Virus record (IMG/VR): IMGVR_UViG_3300044699_000165
Location: 1 to 36,059 of that record
DNA length: 36,059 nt
Source: a virus
Direction: 5' to 3' (one strand)
In this document: positions 1 through 9,789 of the stretch, piece by piece
Layout of the letters: each line of letters starts with the position of its first letter
Position numbering within the stretch: the first letter of the stretch is position 1
Notes under the pieces: generated by a model
What the model was told of the DNA's origin: nothing
Database searches by the model: none
The model's input: only the letters and a program-made list of their open reading frames with translations
Translations under genes and position numbers: made by a program

Positions 1-935
1 CTCAACCCGCCCGCGGTCCCTGCGAGTGGCCGGGCCACCGAGAGCGCCCCGGTGGTCGTGCTCGATCCGGCGGTGAGGCCAGAAAGGCCCCCAGCCGCGG
101 TGGCCAACAAGTTCGCCGTCGTGGTGGAGACTCCATCCGCGCTCCCCACCAGTGCTCGGGCGACGGTGAGCGAGGTACCTCCCGCCGTGCTGATGCCACT
201 GGCGCTGCCCACCAACGTCCGAGCAACGGGTGAGCACCCCCGTCGTCGTGCTCAGGCCGGCCGCTGAACCAGCCACAGGGACGGCGCGGGCCACCGCCCC
301 CGTGACCGTTGACGCTCCCGTCGCAGAGCCAACGAGGGCCCTGGCGACGGCCAGCGTTCCCGTTGCTGTGCTGACCCCGTCAGTGATGCCGCCGGGGAGC
401 CCAGCGGTGATCAAGGAGGACGATGCGGTGCTGGTGCCGCCAGCAGTGCCGGCCAACGGGACCGCACGTGCCAGCGCGCCGGTGGTGGTGCTCAGACCGC
501 CCGCAGTGCCCGTCAGCGTCCGCTGAACGACGAGTGCACGGTCGCGGTGCTCAGACCATCGGACTGCCCGGCCAGGCCCCCTGGCGACGCTCAGGGCACC
601 GGTGGTGGTCGACAGGCCGGCGGCTGAGCCATCCAAAGTCTTGGCCGACGAGCCCGCCAGGTCACCGGTCGTCGTGCTCAGCCCGGTGGCCGTCCCCGCC
701 AACGCACGTGCGACGATCATTACCCCGCTATCAGTGGAGACACCGGTTGCGGTGCCCGCGAGTGCACGAGCCACAGCCAACGCCCCGGTGGTGGTACTCG
801 TCCCGTTGGCGTTGGTGCTGGCGAGCGCCCTGGCAACCGCGATCGCACCGGTCGTGGTGCTGGCCAGTCCCGAGATGGTGCCGGTCAGCCCACGAGCCAC
901 GCTGAGGGCGCCGGTGGTGGTCGACCCCCAGCAGC
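1..935 (-). repeat. Tandem 60-63 bp repeats coding a 20-21 residue unit
   Basis: About fourteen degenerate copies, with clear phase points near 913, 850, 787, 664, 600 and 476. On the minus strand they translate as units like TTTGALAVARALAGTATGVS. The array follows the glycosidase domain directly (SIAVTSTAAG, then STTTGALSVARGL) and so belongs to the fibre gene. Such Thr/Gly/Ala units are usual in phage fibre stalks, and a trimeric beta-structured stalk is an inference. The array reaches the window edge, so copy number is a minimum and could be mis-assembled. Confidence 0.75.
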
Positions 936-3605
936 GGTGCTCGTGACCGCGATCGACAGGTTGGTCGGGCGCTCGGGGTAGGTGGCGTAGATCGTGCCCG
1001 CCGCAGTGAGGGCGCCCGACGCCACGAGCCCGGTGTTCGGCCATCCAGCGTTGGTGTCGTTGAGGACGAACCAGGCGATGCGCTCGACCCACGGGCGTGC
1101 GTTGCAGATGTCCATGACGTCATCGACCATCGCTGCGTTGGCGCTGGCGCCACCGCCCAGGGTGCCGATCTCGGTGAGCCAGACCGGACGGGCGTAGGTC
1201 GTGTGGATGTAGTCGAGGAAGGCGGCGAGGCTGCTGTAGCCGGAGTCGTACTCGGGGTACCAGTGCACGCACATGAAGTCGACTCGCGGTGCCGCACCAC
1301 CGTTTGCCCGACATGAAGCTGGAGAGCCACCCCAGCGGGTTGTTGGCGAGGCCACCGCCTGGCGCTGGTGACCCCAACCGGGCACCGGTGGCCTCCAACT
1401 GCGGCCACAACGCCAACGCCCCGAGCAACGGTCATGTCGGCCTGGGCGGGCACGTCGGGCTCGTTGAAGCCGAGCAGGATGTCGGATGGACCGATCGACT
1501 CCGCCGGGGGTGCCACCGACATCGAACCCTGCGTAGGTCCGATCCCAGTCGCCCCACATCTGCGGCACGTACTCGATGCCCGGGGTAGAGGGAACCGGTC
1601 CAATTCCAGTCACCGACTGGCTAGCCCAGTCGTAGTACCACGACACGTTCACCAGGGTCAGGTCCGACGCCATCGCGGCCTCACGGATGGCGCCAACGCC
1701 CTTCCACAACGTCGAGGGTGTCGTTGGCGTCAACGCCGTGAGCGAGAGGTTGTCGTACTGGACCCCGACCAGGCCGGTCCCGGCGCCGCTGTAGAGGCCG
1801 AAGGCGAACGTGGCCTCGGTGAAGGTGCTGTCGTTGGCGCTGATCTGCCACGTGCCGGGCTCGGTGCCGCTCCACCACTTCACCTTGTGGTTGTTGCCGA
1901 CGACAAGGATGCGGACGTTCAGGTCGGACGTGACGTTGATCCCGGCCGAGCTAACACTGGCGAAGGAGACGCCTGACCCCCCGGCATCGATGGTCTGCAA
2001 GTTGACCGTGTTTGTCGGCGATGTCGAAGTCGACGCCGTAGCAGTTCGCCGGGAACCCGCCCGAGAGGCGCGCCCGAGCGGTAGTACGTCTCGATGTAGT
2101 GCTCGCTTGTAGCCAGGGCGTTGTAGAGGAAGGTCACATCGAGATCGGGACTGTGCGTGCTTCCGGCGAGTTGCGCCAAGGCCATGGTGTAGCCACACCC
2201 GCAGCCGCTGTCAGTTGCCTCGGTTGCCCTGGATGGTGTTGGTGATAGGTGCCGCCGGTCGGCTTGGTGATCGTCCACGGTGGAGCAGGCCAGGGAGCGT
2301 TGTCTGCGCCGGTCCACGTCTCGGTGATGACGTTGGAAGCGGCGCCACCCGACTCCAGGACACGAGGCAGACGCGTCCTCCTCGTTGCGTGCCGCTGCGG
2401 ATTCGAGGTAGCGCGTCATGGCGTGTACGGGAGCGGCCCGCACCGGAAGTTGTCGAAGATCGGACCCTCGGTGCAGTTTCATCCCGGCGTAGTTGCCAGT
2501 GGATGATCGAGCTATCGGTGGCCGAGGCGACGAGCACGTCGTTGGCGTACAGGCGGATCGCTGTGCCCTGCGTTTCCAGCGCTGCTTCACGCTGGAGACA
2601 CCGGCAGCCGACGTGCCGGAGACGACGTCGGCGTAGCTGCCGCCGACACTCTTGCCGATCTTGTAGAACCCGGCCGGATCCCAGAAGCCGAGGTAGCCGG
2701 TGCCGTTGTCGTTGCCCTGGGGGCGACGACAGTTGATCACGCCGAAGGAACCGGCCGGAGCGACCCTGGACCTCGACCCACATGTCAGGCGTGCCGACGT
2801 TGGCCGGGCGGAACGTGACGTAGTCCACCACCGCCGCTGCGGCGAGCGGCGTTGGACGAGATGTAGTACCCGCCATCGGGGCCCCACTTCGGCCCGAGCC
2901 CGGCGCCACCTCCTCCGACGCCGGTGGAGTCAGCACGGTTGAAGTCGTCGCTGAAGATGCTGGACGCGCCACGTACGGGAAGACGCCGCACCGGAAGTCA
3001 TCGATGTACTGGGGCCAGTTGTCAGCCGAGATGCCGGTGTAGTGGCCCGTCGTGATGGTGCTGTCGGTGGTCGACAGCACGAGCGCATCGGCGGCGTACA
3101 GACGCAGCGCGGTGCCCTGGACCTCCAGTCGCACCCGCCCCGTGAAGTTGGGGTGGGTGTTGTTGGCCTCGGTAACGATCTCCGTGGTGGGCGCCGTTGG
3201 ACGCCATGCGCCCGATCACGAACCGTCCATCGAAACCCCGGTATGCCCCGAAGTAGTGGATGTTGGCGTGCCGGTGAGCACCGTGCGCCGGGCCAGCAGA
3301 GCGAGGAACCCGTAGCACTGCAAGAAGTTCCCCTCGACCCAGTGGTCGTCGGCGCCGAGGTCGGTCAGGAAGATGGAGAAGTCGTTGGGCATCCCTGTCG
3401 GGTGGTAGGCGGCGAAGCGGTCGATGTTCCAGTTCGCCTCCGACGACCACCCAGCACCCAGCGCCCCCACACCGGTGGCGTTAGCCCGATCGAAAGTGTC
3501 GCTGTAGGTGGTGCCGCCGCCAGCGGCGACACCCTCCACCGCTCGATAGCCACCGCTCTCCAGGAGATAGCCACCTATGCCCTCCAGCATGCGTGCGTCG
3601 CTCAT
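1..3605 (-). CDS. Large tail fibre/depolymerase with GH128-like domain (partial)
   Basis: Probable receptor-binding or surface-polysaccharide-degrading tail protein. It starts at the ATG at 3605 (MSDARMLEG), overlapping the upstream stop as ATGA, and runs off the left edge. Order of parts: two concanavalin/LamG-like modules opening FDRANATGVG and FNRADSTGVG, each with a QGTA(L/I)RLYA strand; a third sandwich-like module with KVKWWSGTEPGTWQ and GVQYDNLSLTAL; a glycosidase domain (about 1700-970) with LLGFNEPDVP, VDFMCVHWYPEYDSGY and PVWLTEIGTLG; then short tandem repeats. GFNEP and WLTE fit the acid/base and nucleophile glutamates of the Glyco_hydro_cc/GH128 fold, whose characterised members cut beta-1,3-glucan. 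The substrate here is unknown. The gene is split over at least eight frame changes, so I merged frames by continuity of domains; sequence error is the likely cause. Confidence 0.75.
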
Positions 3606-5308
3606 GTCAGCGTCTTCCAGGCCGAGCCGGTCCAGACCTTGATGGGCTTCTCCACCCAGGCACTCCCCGTCCACACCTTGAGCGGCTTCGCAGTGAACGC
3701 TCCTGAGAGGTAGACCTTGGGTCGGCCACCGGCAGCGACGTCGATGCGGTTGAGGCTGTTGACATACGTGTACTGCGGATCATCGGCAACACCCGATGAC
3801 TGGATTGCCACCAGCCGGATGTTGACCCCTCGGAGCTTCGGCACCAGCGTCGAGGGCAGCGTCATGCTGGCCGCGATGTCGGTCCAGTTGGTCCCATCAG
3901 CGGAGTAGTCGACCCCAGGGTCGTTCCGGTGAGACGGAACCGCATGTAGGGCATCGTCGTCCGGTCGTACGTGACGAGGGAGCCTTGGTTCGTCCCGCCG
4001 TTCTCCTGCCTGACCGTCCGCAGCGTCATGCCCGTCGTGTCGAAGAAGATGCGGAATCGCACGGCGTTGGAGTTGTCGACCCCACGCTGCAACTTCGAAG
4101 TACCGGGTGTTGTTCGACGGCGGCAGCGCCGCCATCGCACCGAAGTGGACGATGAGAGACGACTCGGTGAAGTCATACGCGGCGATCGAGTGGGTGATCT
4201 CGCCGTTGACGATGGTGTTCGAGTTGAAGCTGCCCCGAGACGATGCCTGGTGTCCCCTGCACGGTCGACCAGGCGGTAAGGACGTCGAACGTCTCAGATG
4301 CCGTGGAGATCTTGGGGTACGTCGTCGTAGTGACTGGGCTGGTCACCGCCGACGTGGTGGATCCCGAAGCGTTGGTGCCGGTGACCCGGAAGTAGTAGGC
4401 GGTGCCCGGATGAGCCCCGTGGCGTTGTAGCCGGTCTGGCCGGTCTGGGCAGAGGCGACCGTCGTCCACCCGGTCGAGCCGTCCGGTGAGGACTCGATGA
4501 GATACGTCGGGGCGGGGTAGGCCCCGGTGTCGGCAGCCCAGGTGAGGTTGATTGCGGTCTGGGCCGGGCTACCGGCGGCAGCCGTAACGGTACGAGCAGA
4601 CGGTGCAATCGGAGTCGGTGGTTGCAGCGCGAAGACGATCGCCACCGAGTCGCCAGCGCCGCTGGGTGGGTTGAACGTCTGCGCTCCGCCCGCCGTGACG
4701 ACCTTGTACTGGATCGTCTGGCTGACGTTGGTGAGTGCCGAGCCGCCCGTGGTGTAGTCGATGGTGCCCCCGCACCCACGCGCCGTTGAGGGTGTCGATG
4801 TCGTCACCGAACAGCGCGTTGTTCTCGCAACCGGCGACGCCGATGACGATGTCACCGGCCACCGGGGCGGTACCGCACCGTGACCGCAGACGGAGCGCCA
4901 CCCGTGGACACTCCCGATACCACGGTGCCTCGCAGAGTGTCAGACACCTCGGTCAGGGCGATCGCCATCACCGACTTCGCCACCGTCGCCGCACTGAAGG
5001 TGACCGTGATCGCCGTACCGCTGGCGAACCCGGTCGCCGTGAACAGCGTGTAGCAGTAGACGAAGATGCCCGCCCCAGCCGTGGCCGTCGCACCCGACTG
5101 CGAGGCAGACCCGGCGCGGTTCGTCCACGTCCCCCCCACCGACCGCCGTGATGCTGCTGATCGTCGGAGCAGCGGCGGTGGCGTTGTCACAGGTGATCGC
5201 CATGATCACCTCGCTGTTCGCCGGGGCGGCAGCGGTCGTGGTGACGACGATGGTGGTGGCCGAGGTCTTGTTGTCGGCAAACCCCAAGGTGGTGGAGGTG
5301 ACCGCCAT
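3602..5308 (-). CDS. FN3-containing minor tail/fibre protein
   Basis: Starts with ATG at 5308 (MAVTSTTLGFADNK), three bases after the stop of the upstream gene, and ends VWTGSAWKTLT with an ATGA overlap into the next gene. Reconstructed length is about 568 residues. The N-terminal part is a Thr/Ala/Val-rich beta domain. A fibronectin type III domain lies in the middle (about 4600-4320), with NLTWAADTGAYPAPTYLIE and YYFRVTGTNASGSTTSAV. A further beta domain follows, then two copies of a KVWTGSAW(V/K) motif at the C-terminus, a motif common at fibre tips in actinophages. Four or more frame changes break the reading. It probably sits in the tail tip or fibre assembly, and FN3 suggests carbohydrate or surface adhesion. 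No enzyme motif is visible. Confidence 0.65.
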
Positions 5309-5311
5309 CGG

Positions 5312-6177
5312 CTACGTCGTGTCGATCCAGATGTCGTTGGTCACTGGCGACGACGGTGCGCTGGTGCCGACAGTGATCGGCGGCGAGGTGTACCCGGCGG
5401 TGATCGACGCCCCGTTGGCCCACAGCGATCCAGCGCCTGAGCGGTGCACGACGGCGAGGGTGGCGTAGGTGGTGTTGTCGGTCGGCGCAGCAGTCAGTTC
5501 GTAGAGCCGCCAGTTGGCCGAGTTGGCTCGGTCCTGGATGTAAAGACGATCACCGACCGTCCCGGCGAGGAGGCGGGTCTTGAGGTCGACGCCCGAGCGA
5601 CTGGTGTAGTTGACGTAGATTGGCGGTGGCCGAGGCGGGGGTGGCGTTGTTGATCCCGCAGCCCGTTGGTGGAGGTGCCCGCCGCCGTGGCGGTGTCGAA
5701 CAGGAAGCCGAACAGCGGTCCGCTGTTGGCAAGCGGGATGACACCCGCCGGTGCACGGCCCGCGTGTTGTCGGTGCCGGTCAGCGTCTCGGCGGCGGTCG
5801 CCAGTTCCACTCGTCCTGACACCGTCTCGCTAGCTGCGGCGATCGCCGTGTTGAGGTACGTGACGAACTCGGCAACCGTGATCTTCTTGTTGGTGCCCGT
5901 CGCGGCCATCGTCGTGTCGGAGACGTCCAGGATCTCCAGCAGATCGGTGCTGGCGAGCGCAGCAGCGAGGATCGCCGTGAGCGCCGACAGCTTGGTGCCG
6001 GTGACGGGTGCCGCCACCTTGGGCGGCGACGAACGTCGCCATGTCGGACAGCGACATCTTCTTGTTGGTGCCCGTCGCCGCCATCGTGGTGTCGGAGACG
6101 TCTCGGACCTCGATCGCGTCGGTCGTCGCCGCAGCGGCTGCCGTCAGTGCCGTCAGATCGCTGATCTTGCCGGGCAC
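5312..6177 (-). CDS. Tail fibre protein with duplicated N-terminal module
   Basis: GTG start at 6177, one base beyond the stop of the upstream gene (TGACGTG), ending NDIWIDTT at 5312. The N-terminus contains the same roughly 48-residue module twice: KISDLTAL...DVSDTTMAATGTNKKMSLSD and KLSALTAI...DVSDTTMAATGTNKKITVAE. Modules of this type (DVSDTTMAxTGTNKK) are found at the N-termini of phage tail fibres and probably anchor the protein to the tail. The rest contains NSGPLFGFLFDTATAAGTST and a beta-rich C-terminal region ending in SPPITVGTSAPSSPVTN. Frame changes occur near 6020, 5740 and 5640. The function is inferred from context; receptor specificity cannot be seen. Confidence 0.6.
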
Positions 6178-6178
6178 G

Positions 6179-6583
6179 TCAGTCCTCGGTGAGCGTCAAC
6201 TGCCCCGCTGCGAAGCTGGCCGTGTCACCGTTGTTGACGACCTTCGCCGCCGTGAGGGAACCCCACATCAGCATCGTGCCGCCGGTGACCGCCGACATCA
6301 GGCGAAGCCGGTCGACGGTGCCCCAGTTGGACGAAGCGGTGGGGAAGGTGACCACGGCGTTGGTGGTCACCGAGCCGGCAGCGGCGCGGCCCACTTGTGC
6401 CACGGAGCAGGCGACACGGGCGTAGGAGCCACCGGTGACCTCGGTGCCCGCCGTCGAGTCGGTGGGGTCAGCGGTGTACAACGCCAGGAACGGCGTCATC
6501 GGCGTCGAGGTGAAGAGCGTCGTCGCCTGACCAGTGGTGAGCTTGAGGATCTCAAGCTCATAGGCGTCGGACTTGGAACCCAT
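6179..6583 (-). CDS. Gp80-like tail protein
   Basis: An intact 134-residue frame from ATG 6583, preceded by a strong AAGGAG site that overlaps the upstream TAA. The sequence pattern (LYTADPTDSTAGTEVTGGSYAR, then VTFPTASSNWGTVDRLRLM and GTMLMWGSLT) is that of a widespread small phage tail/fibre family recorded in mycobacteriophages as Gp80-like. The role is structural, probably at the baseplate or fibre base. It is one of the few genes here without a frame change. The family assignment is by motif memory, not by search. Confidence 0.7.
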   Translation of the reverse strand: MGSKSDAYELEILKLTTGQATTLFTSTPMTPFLALYTADPTDSTAGTEVTGGSYARVACSVAQVGRAAAGSVTTNAVVTFPTASSNWGTVDRLRLMSAVTGGTMLMWGSLTAAKVVNNGDTASFAAGQLTLTED

Positions 6584-6592
6584 GGTGTCTCC

Positions 6593-6813
6593 TTACGGGG
6601 CGAGTCTGAGGTAGAGGGGTGTCGGGCTGGGGGTTGACGGGAGGCCAGTCGGCGTAGGCCACAACCACCACCGGCGTGCCACCTTCTGGACCCGGAGGGC
6701 CCGGGAGGGCCCGTGGGCCCTGTCGTGCCCGCCGTGACGTTGACCGGTGTGCGCGGGCCGACCGTGACGATGTTCGGCGCGCCCTTGCTGACGACGACGT
6801 CAACGCTGCTCAT
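6593..6813 (-). CDS. Small collagen-like tail-associated protein
   Basis: Starts ATG 6813 (MSSVDVVVSKGAPN), overlapping the preceding stop as ATGA, and ends PLYLRLAP with TAA at 6593. The middle has a short collagen-like Gly-x-y run (GPTGPPGP, continuing PGPEGG in another frame), and the C-terminus is TPVVVVAYADWPPV. One frame change lies near the GC-rich Gly-Pro run. The length is about 73 residues. Short collagen-like triplets are common in phage fibres and connectors. I infer a trimeric linker or adaptor in the tail tip, with no direct evidence of partner. Confidence 0.55.
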
Positions 6814-7528
6814 GGCACCCTCCCGTTCGGGCCGACGACCCAGCCCTGCGTTGTGATGGCCGGAACCGTGTAGTCGCCATAGAGGGGCGGGATCTGGTCG
6901 ACCGGGAGTTCGTCGGTGGCCGTCACGCGCGGGCACGATGTAGCAACGGCCCCACAGCCACGTACGAAGGGCGTCCGGCGGTGGCCAGTCGGCCACATCG
7001 ACGTCATCCGGCTTGGGGAAGCGGCTCCAGTCTTCGAGGGCGATCGAGTACAACTCCCAGCGGAAGCAGCCGCTGTAGACGTTCTCGGTGCGCGGCAGGA
7101 AGCACTCCACCATCGTGTACTCGTCGGCCTCGGTGGCCCCCGGGTGGTACACGGCCTTGGTGACGAAGTCCCCGATCAACGACGAGCGGTAGTTGTGCCA
7201 ACGACGGATCTGCGCGTACCACACGTAGTTGAGAGCCATGTCGTCGCTGAGCACGGCCGGATCGTTGAAGTAGAAGGGGATGACGATGTCATCGCCCTGC
7301 CAGAAGATCAGGTCGACGGCCGCCGGCGTCTGCCGCCAGATGATGTGGCCGTCCTCTGATAGCTGGGTATCGGAGTTGCTATCGACATCCTCGCCGGAGA
7401 CGAAGGGAATCGAGGTGTGCAGCGTTGCCGCCGGTATCAACTCGGTCGCCTCTTGCAACATCTGCGTGCCCGTGCTGATGCGTGCTGACGCCGTCCCAGC
7501 CGAAGCGGAAGGATCCGAACTCGCTCAT
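6810..7528 (-). CDS. Baseplate-like structural protein
   Basis: Best start is ATG 7528 (MSEFGSFRFGWDG), just after the stop of the tail-collar gene, with a frame change near 7470 leading into STGTQMLQEATELIP. It ends PNGRVP with an ATGA overlap. Reconstructed length is about 239 residues. The stretch WQGDDIVIPFYFNDPAVLS with VWYAQIRRW resembles the N-terminal domain of BppU-like baseplate upper proteins, where a beta-sandwich binds the central tail. A second frame change lies near 6920. Its place between two fibre genes supports a baseplate or fibre-adaptor role. A copy of the dispersed palindrome (ATAGCTGGGTAT, 7359-7370) falls within this coding sequence. Confidence 0.5.
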
Positions 7529-7529
7529 C

Positions 7530-9096
7530 TCAGCCCTTCACGTACGCGTAGATGGCGAGGTACGCCGGGGTGAACGGGACGGCGGCACCGCCGCCCACGG
7601 TGTCCTCGGAGACGCTGTGGGGGTGGGCCGGGATGGGGTCGATCGTCGCCTGGTGGTCGTGGTCGCCCTGGTCGTCCATGCCGTGGCCGTGCTCGGAGCC
7701 GGCCGAACTCACCGTGATGCCGGTGAGGGCCGGCCGAGTCCACTCGGCCATCTCGACCGACCACGTGTGGCTGCGGTCGTTGAAGTAGGCGTCGATCTTG
7801 TTCCGACCGCCGTAGGCGGCGCAGATGAAGCCGCCACCGAGGATGTGGTCGGCCCCGTAGTGGGCGTGCCCGGGGTCATCGAGGTTGTGCCCGTGGGCCC
7901 CGCCGAAGACGTTGTGGCGGTGGATGCCGTTGCGCGAGATGCGGACCTGCGGCTGGGCGCCACCACCTTGCTGCACGACGGTGTTGTGCTTGTGCAGCGG
8001 CATGTTGGGGATGCCGATGGTGAAGCTGTTCGCGCCACCGAGCCGGCCGGCGTCGTCGGGGCTGTAGAGCAGCACCCGGCGGCGGGCGTCAGGCAGCGCC
8101 ATCGTGCGCGGACCCGAGGGCGGCGTGTTGATGTAGATCGACAGCGCTGGGATGTCGAACAGCGACAGGGCCTCGACCTCGGTGACGACCGAGCCATCGA
8201 GTGCGATCCAGCCCAGCGGCGTCATGTAGCTCGGCGCCTGGAGGCTGGTGATCACGGTGCCGGTGGGCACTGACGACCTGAGGGTGGCGATCTCCTCCCA
8301 GTGCCCGCCTTGGTGCACGTACACCTTGCCGCTGCTGGTGTGGGTGAAGAGATCGCCCGTGGCCCCGGAGGCGTCGCTGGGGAGCGCTGAGGCGTTGCGG
8401 AGGTTGGAGCCGGTGACCTTCTCCGTGGCGTAGATGTTCTTCGCCGAGCCGATGGCACCACCGGCGTAGATCGTGTTGGTGACCTGGAGGTCCGGCGTGA
8501 TCTGCAACGCACCGGCGGGGCCGAAGTCGACCCCGCTCGATCGAGACGTCGGCCTCCCACGTGGTCTTGCCTGCACCATCGACCCGGAAGAGATTCCCTG
8601 AACCATTCCGGTTCACCACAAGGTCGGCGTCGGGCGAGAGCTTCGTCTTCAACGAGTCGGCAAGCATGTTGCGCTTGTCGATGACGTTGTCGCTGTAGTC
8701 GGAGCCACCGACCGCGGCGAACACCGAGGCGAGCACGGTGACGTTGAGCGGTGGGTCGGGGAACACCGGATCGAGCGATGGCGACCCGGCGACGGTCACG
8801 AGCTTGCCGGTGCTGTCGACGCCGACGAGGTCGAAGCGCGACTGGGTGCCGCCGGCACCGACGTCGGTGTTCTGGCCCGCCACGACGTCCACAAGGACGC
8901 CGTTGACGAGTGCGGTGCCGGCGGTGTTCGACGCCGTCGTGCCGCTGACCGTCACCAGGCAGCCGCTCAGCACCCCCCAGCGAGCGTTGCCGGAGATGTT
9001 GAAGTCGATCCGATCTGGCTCAGCCAGTTCAGGCTTGGTGACGTCCTGGGCGTTGGGGACGAAGAACCCCTGGTGCAAGACCGTGGGGCGCGCCAT
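7530..9096 (-). CDS. Tail fibre with tail-collar domain and HxH array
   Basis: Starts ATG 9096 (MARPTVLHQGFFVPNAQD) with GAGGAG upstream; about 521 residues. The N-terminal half is a virion-binding fibre region (NVIDKRNMLADSLKTKL). After one frame change near 8540 the C-terminal half contains GWIALDGS, the signature of the phage tail-collar domain, then PDARRRVLLY and NSFTIGIPNMPLH. It then has seven His-x-His motifs: HKH, HRH, HGH, HAH, HGH, HDH and HPH. In T4 short and long tail fibres such motifs bind a metal ion inside the needle, and by analogy this fibre probably binds several ions. It ends AYLAIYAYVKG, the usual collar-fibre terminus. A role in host binding is well supported by family. 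Confidence 0.75.
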
Positions 9097-9111
9097 CGGA
9101 TCTCCTCGTTG

Positions 9112-9417
9112 CTAGTGGTACACGGCTCCGAGCGAGTCGAGGTACATGCCGATCCCGATGGGGACTCGGTAGATCTTCCCCTCCTCCAGGTGGTAGTGCA
9201 CGTGCGGGTTGCCGTACGTGAACTCCTCGATGGTGCGACCCATGCGGATCTGCACCATCCCATCGTTGTCGGGCTGTTGTGGTTGGACCTGGACTCGTTC
9301 GACTTCGATCTCGCGACTGCCGAAGCCAAGGTCAGACGGGCGAGTCACCTCGTCCTGCTCATCTCCGGCTTGGGCCTGCTCTGGTTCCTCGGGCTGTTGA
9401 GTTGTACGTGGGGCCAC
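9112..9417 (-). CDS. Small virion-associated protein, unknown function
   Basis: An intact 101-residue frame with a GTG start at 9417 and an AGGAG site about eight bases upstream. The N-terminal half is acidic and Gln/Pro-rich (low complexity); the C-terminal half is ordered (TIEEFTYGNPHVHYHLEEGK, then YRVPIGIGMYLDSLGAVYH). It lies between the connector-like gene and the collar fibre, so it is probably a structural or adaptor protein. I do not recognise the family. A copy of the dispersed palindrome lies in the gap just upstream. Confidence 0.6.
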   Translation of the reverse strand: MAPRTTQQPEEPEQAQAGDEQDEVTRPSDLGFGSREIEVERVQVQPQQPDNDGMVQIRMGRTIEEFTYGNPHVHYHLEEGKIYRVPIGIGMYLDSLGAVYH

Positions 9418-9433
9418 GATCGGTGCTCCTGGT

Positions 9434-9448
9434 GATAGCTGGCTATGG
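9434..9448. promoter_or_regulatory. Dispersed palindrome copy, GATAGCTGGCTATGG
   Basis: A near-perfect inverted repeat (ATAGC-TG-GCTAT) in the short gap between two minus-strand structural genes. The same core occurs, exact or with one or two changes, at 12667, 17899, 24090, 26537, 30628, 30989, 33192 and 7359. It looks like a DNA-binding protein site, repressor-like. Function is inferred. Confidence 0.5.
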
Positions 9449-9453
9449 CGAGA

Positions 9454-9789
9454 CTACGACTCTCGCATCGACTCCAGGTGGGTGAGCAAGGTGACTCGGC
9501 CTTGCCCGCCTCTCGGCGGCGATGACTTCATCCAGATCCTGGGGGTTGTCTTCGACGTAACCGATGACTTCGGTGACCGTGTGATCACCGGGTCGTAGCC
9601 CTCCTCATCGGCGTACTCGACGTCGGGCTCGGGCTCATCCGCTGCCAATGGATCCACTCCCACCGTCTCGACGGTGACCTCGTGCTTCTCCGTGTCTCCC
9701 TCCGGATATGGGTGGAAGTGCACGGAACCGGGGGTGACGTCAAGCTCTTCGGGCTCTGTCCCGTCGTTGTAGTTGACCCTGACCCTCAT
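9454..9789 (-). CDS. Small head/tail protein with YVxxNP..AAE motif
   Basis: ATG at 9789 (MRVRVNYNDGTEPEELDV) overlaps the upstream stop as ATGA. The reading continues to EEGYDP, then shifts frame to VTEVIGYVEDNPQDLDEVIAAERRAGK, and shifts back to end THLESMRES at 9454. The pattern YV-DNP-LDEVIAAER-GK matches the short helical motif found at the end of small head-completion and Rho-N-like actinophage proteins. Total about 110 residues. It is likely a head-tail connector or accessory protein by position after the capsid genes. Two frame changes look like sequence error, since the recovered motif is intact. Confidence 0.5.
   Translation of the reverse strand: MRVRVNYNDGTEPEELDVTPGSVHFHPYPEGDTEKHEVTVETVGVDPLAADEPEPDVEYADEEGYDPVITRSPKSSVTSKTTPRIWMKSSPPRGGQGRVTLLTHLESMRES

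Noticed and set aside
1-935. Tandem repeats as a possible CRISPR array
   Set aside because: Units are directly adjacent, divergent, in phase with codons and continuous with a protein domain; no spacers.
230-946. Plus-strand frames rich in Val/Pro/Ala across the left end
   Set aside because: They are the antisense of the tandem fibre repeats, which read coherently on the minus strand in continuation of the glycosidase domain.
6916-8273. Plus-strand frames of 147 and 263 codons opposite the baseplate and collar genes
   Set aside because: Val/Gly/Arg-rich antisense translations of clearly recognised minus-strand genes.
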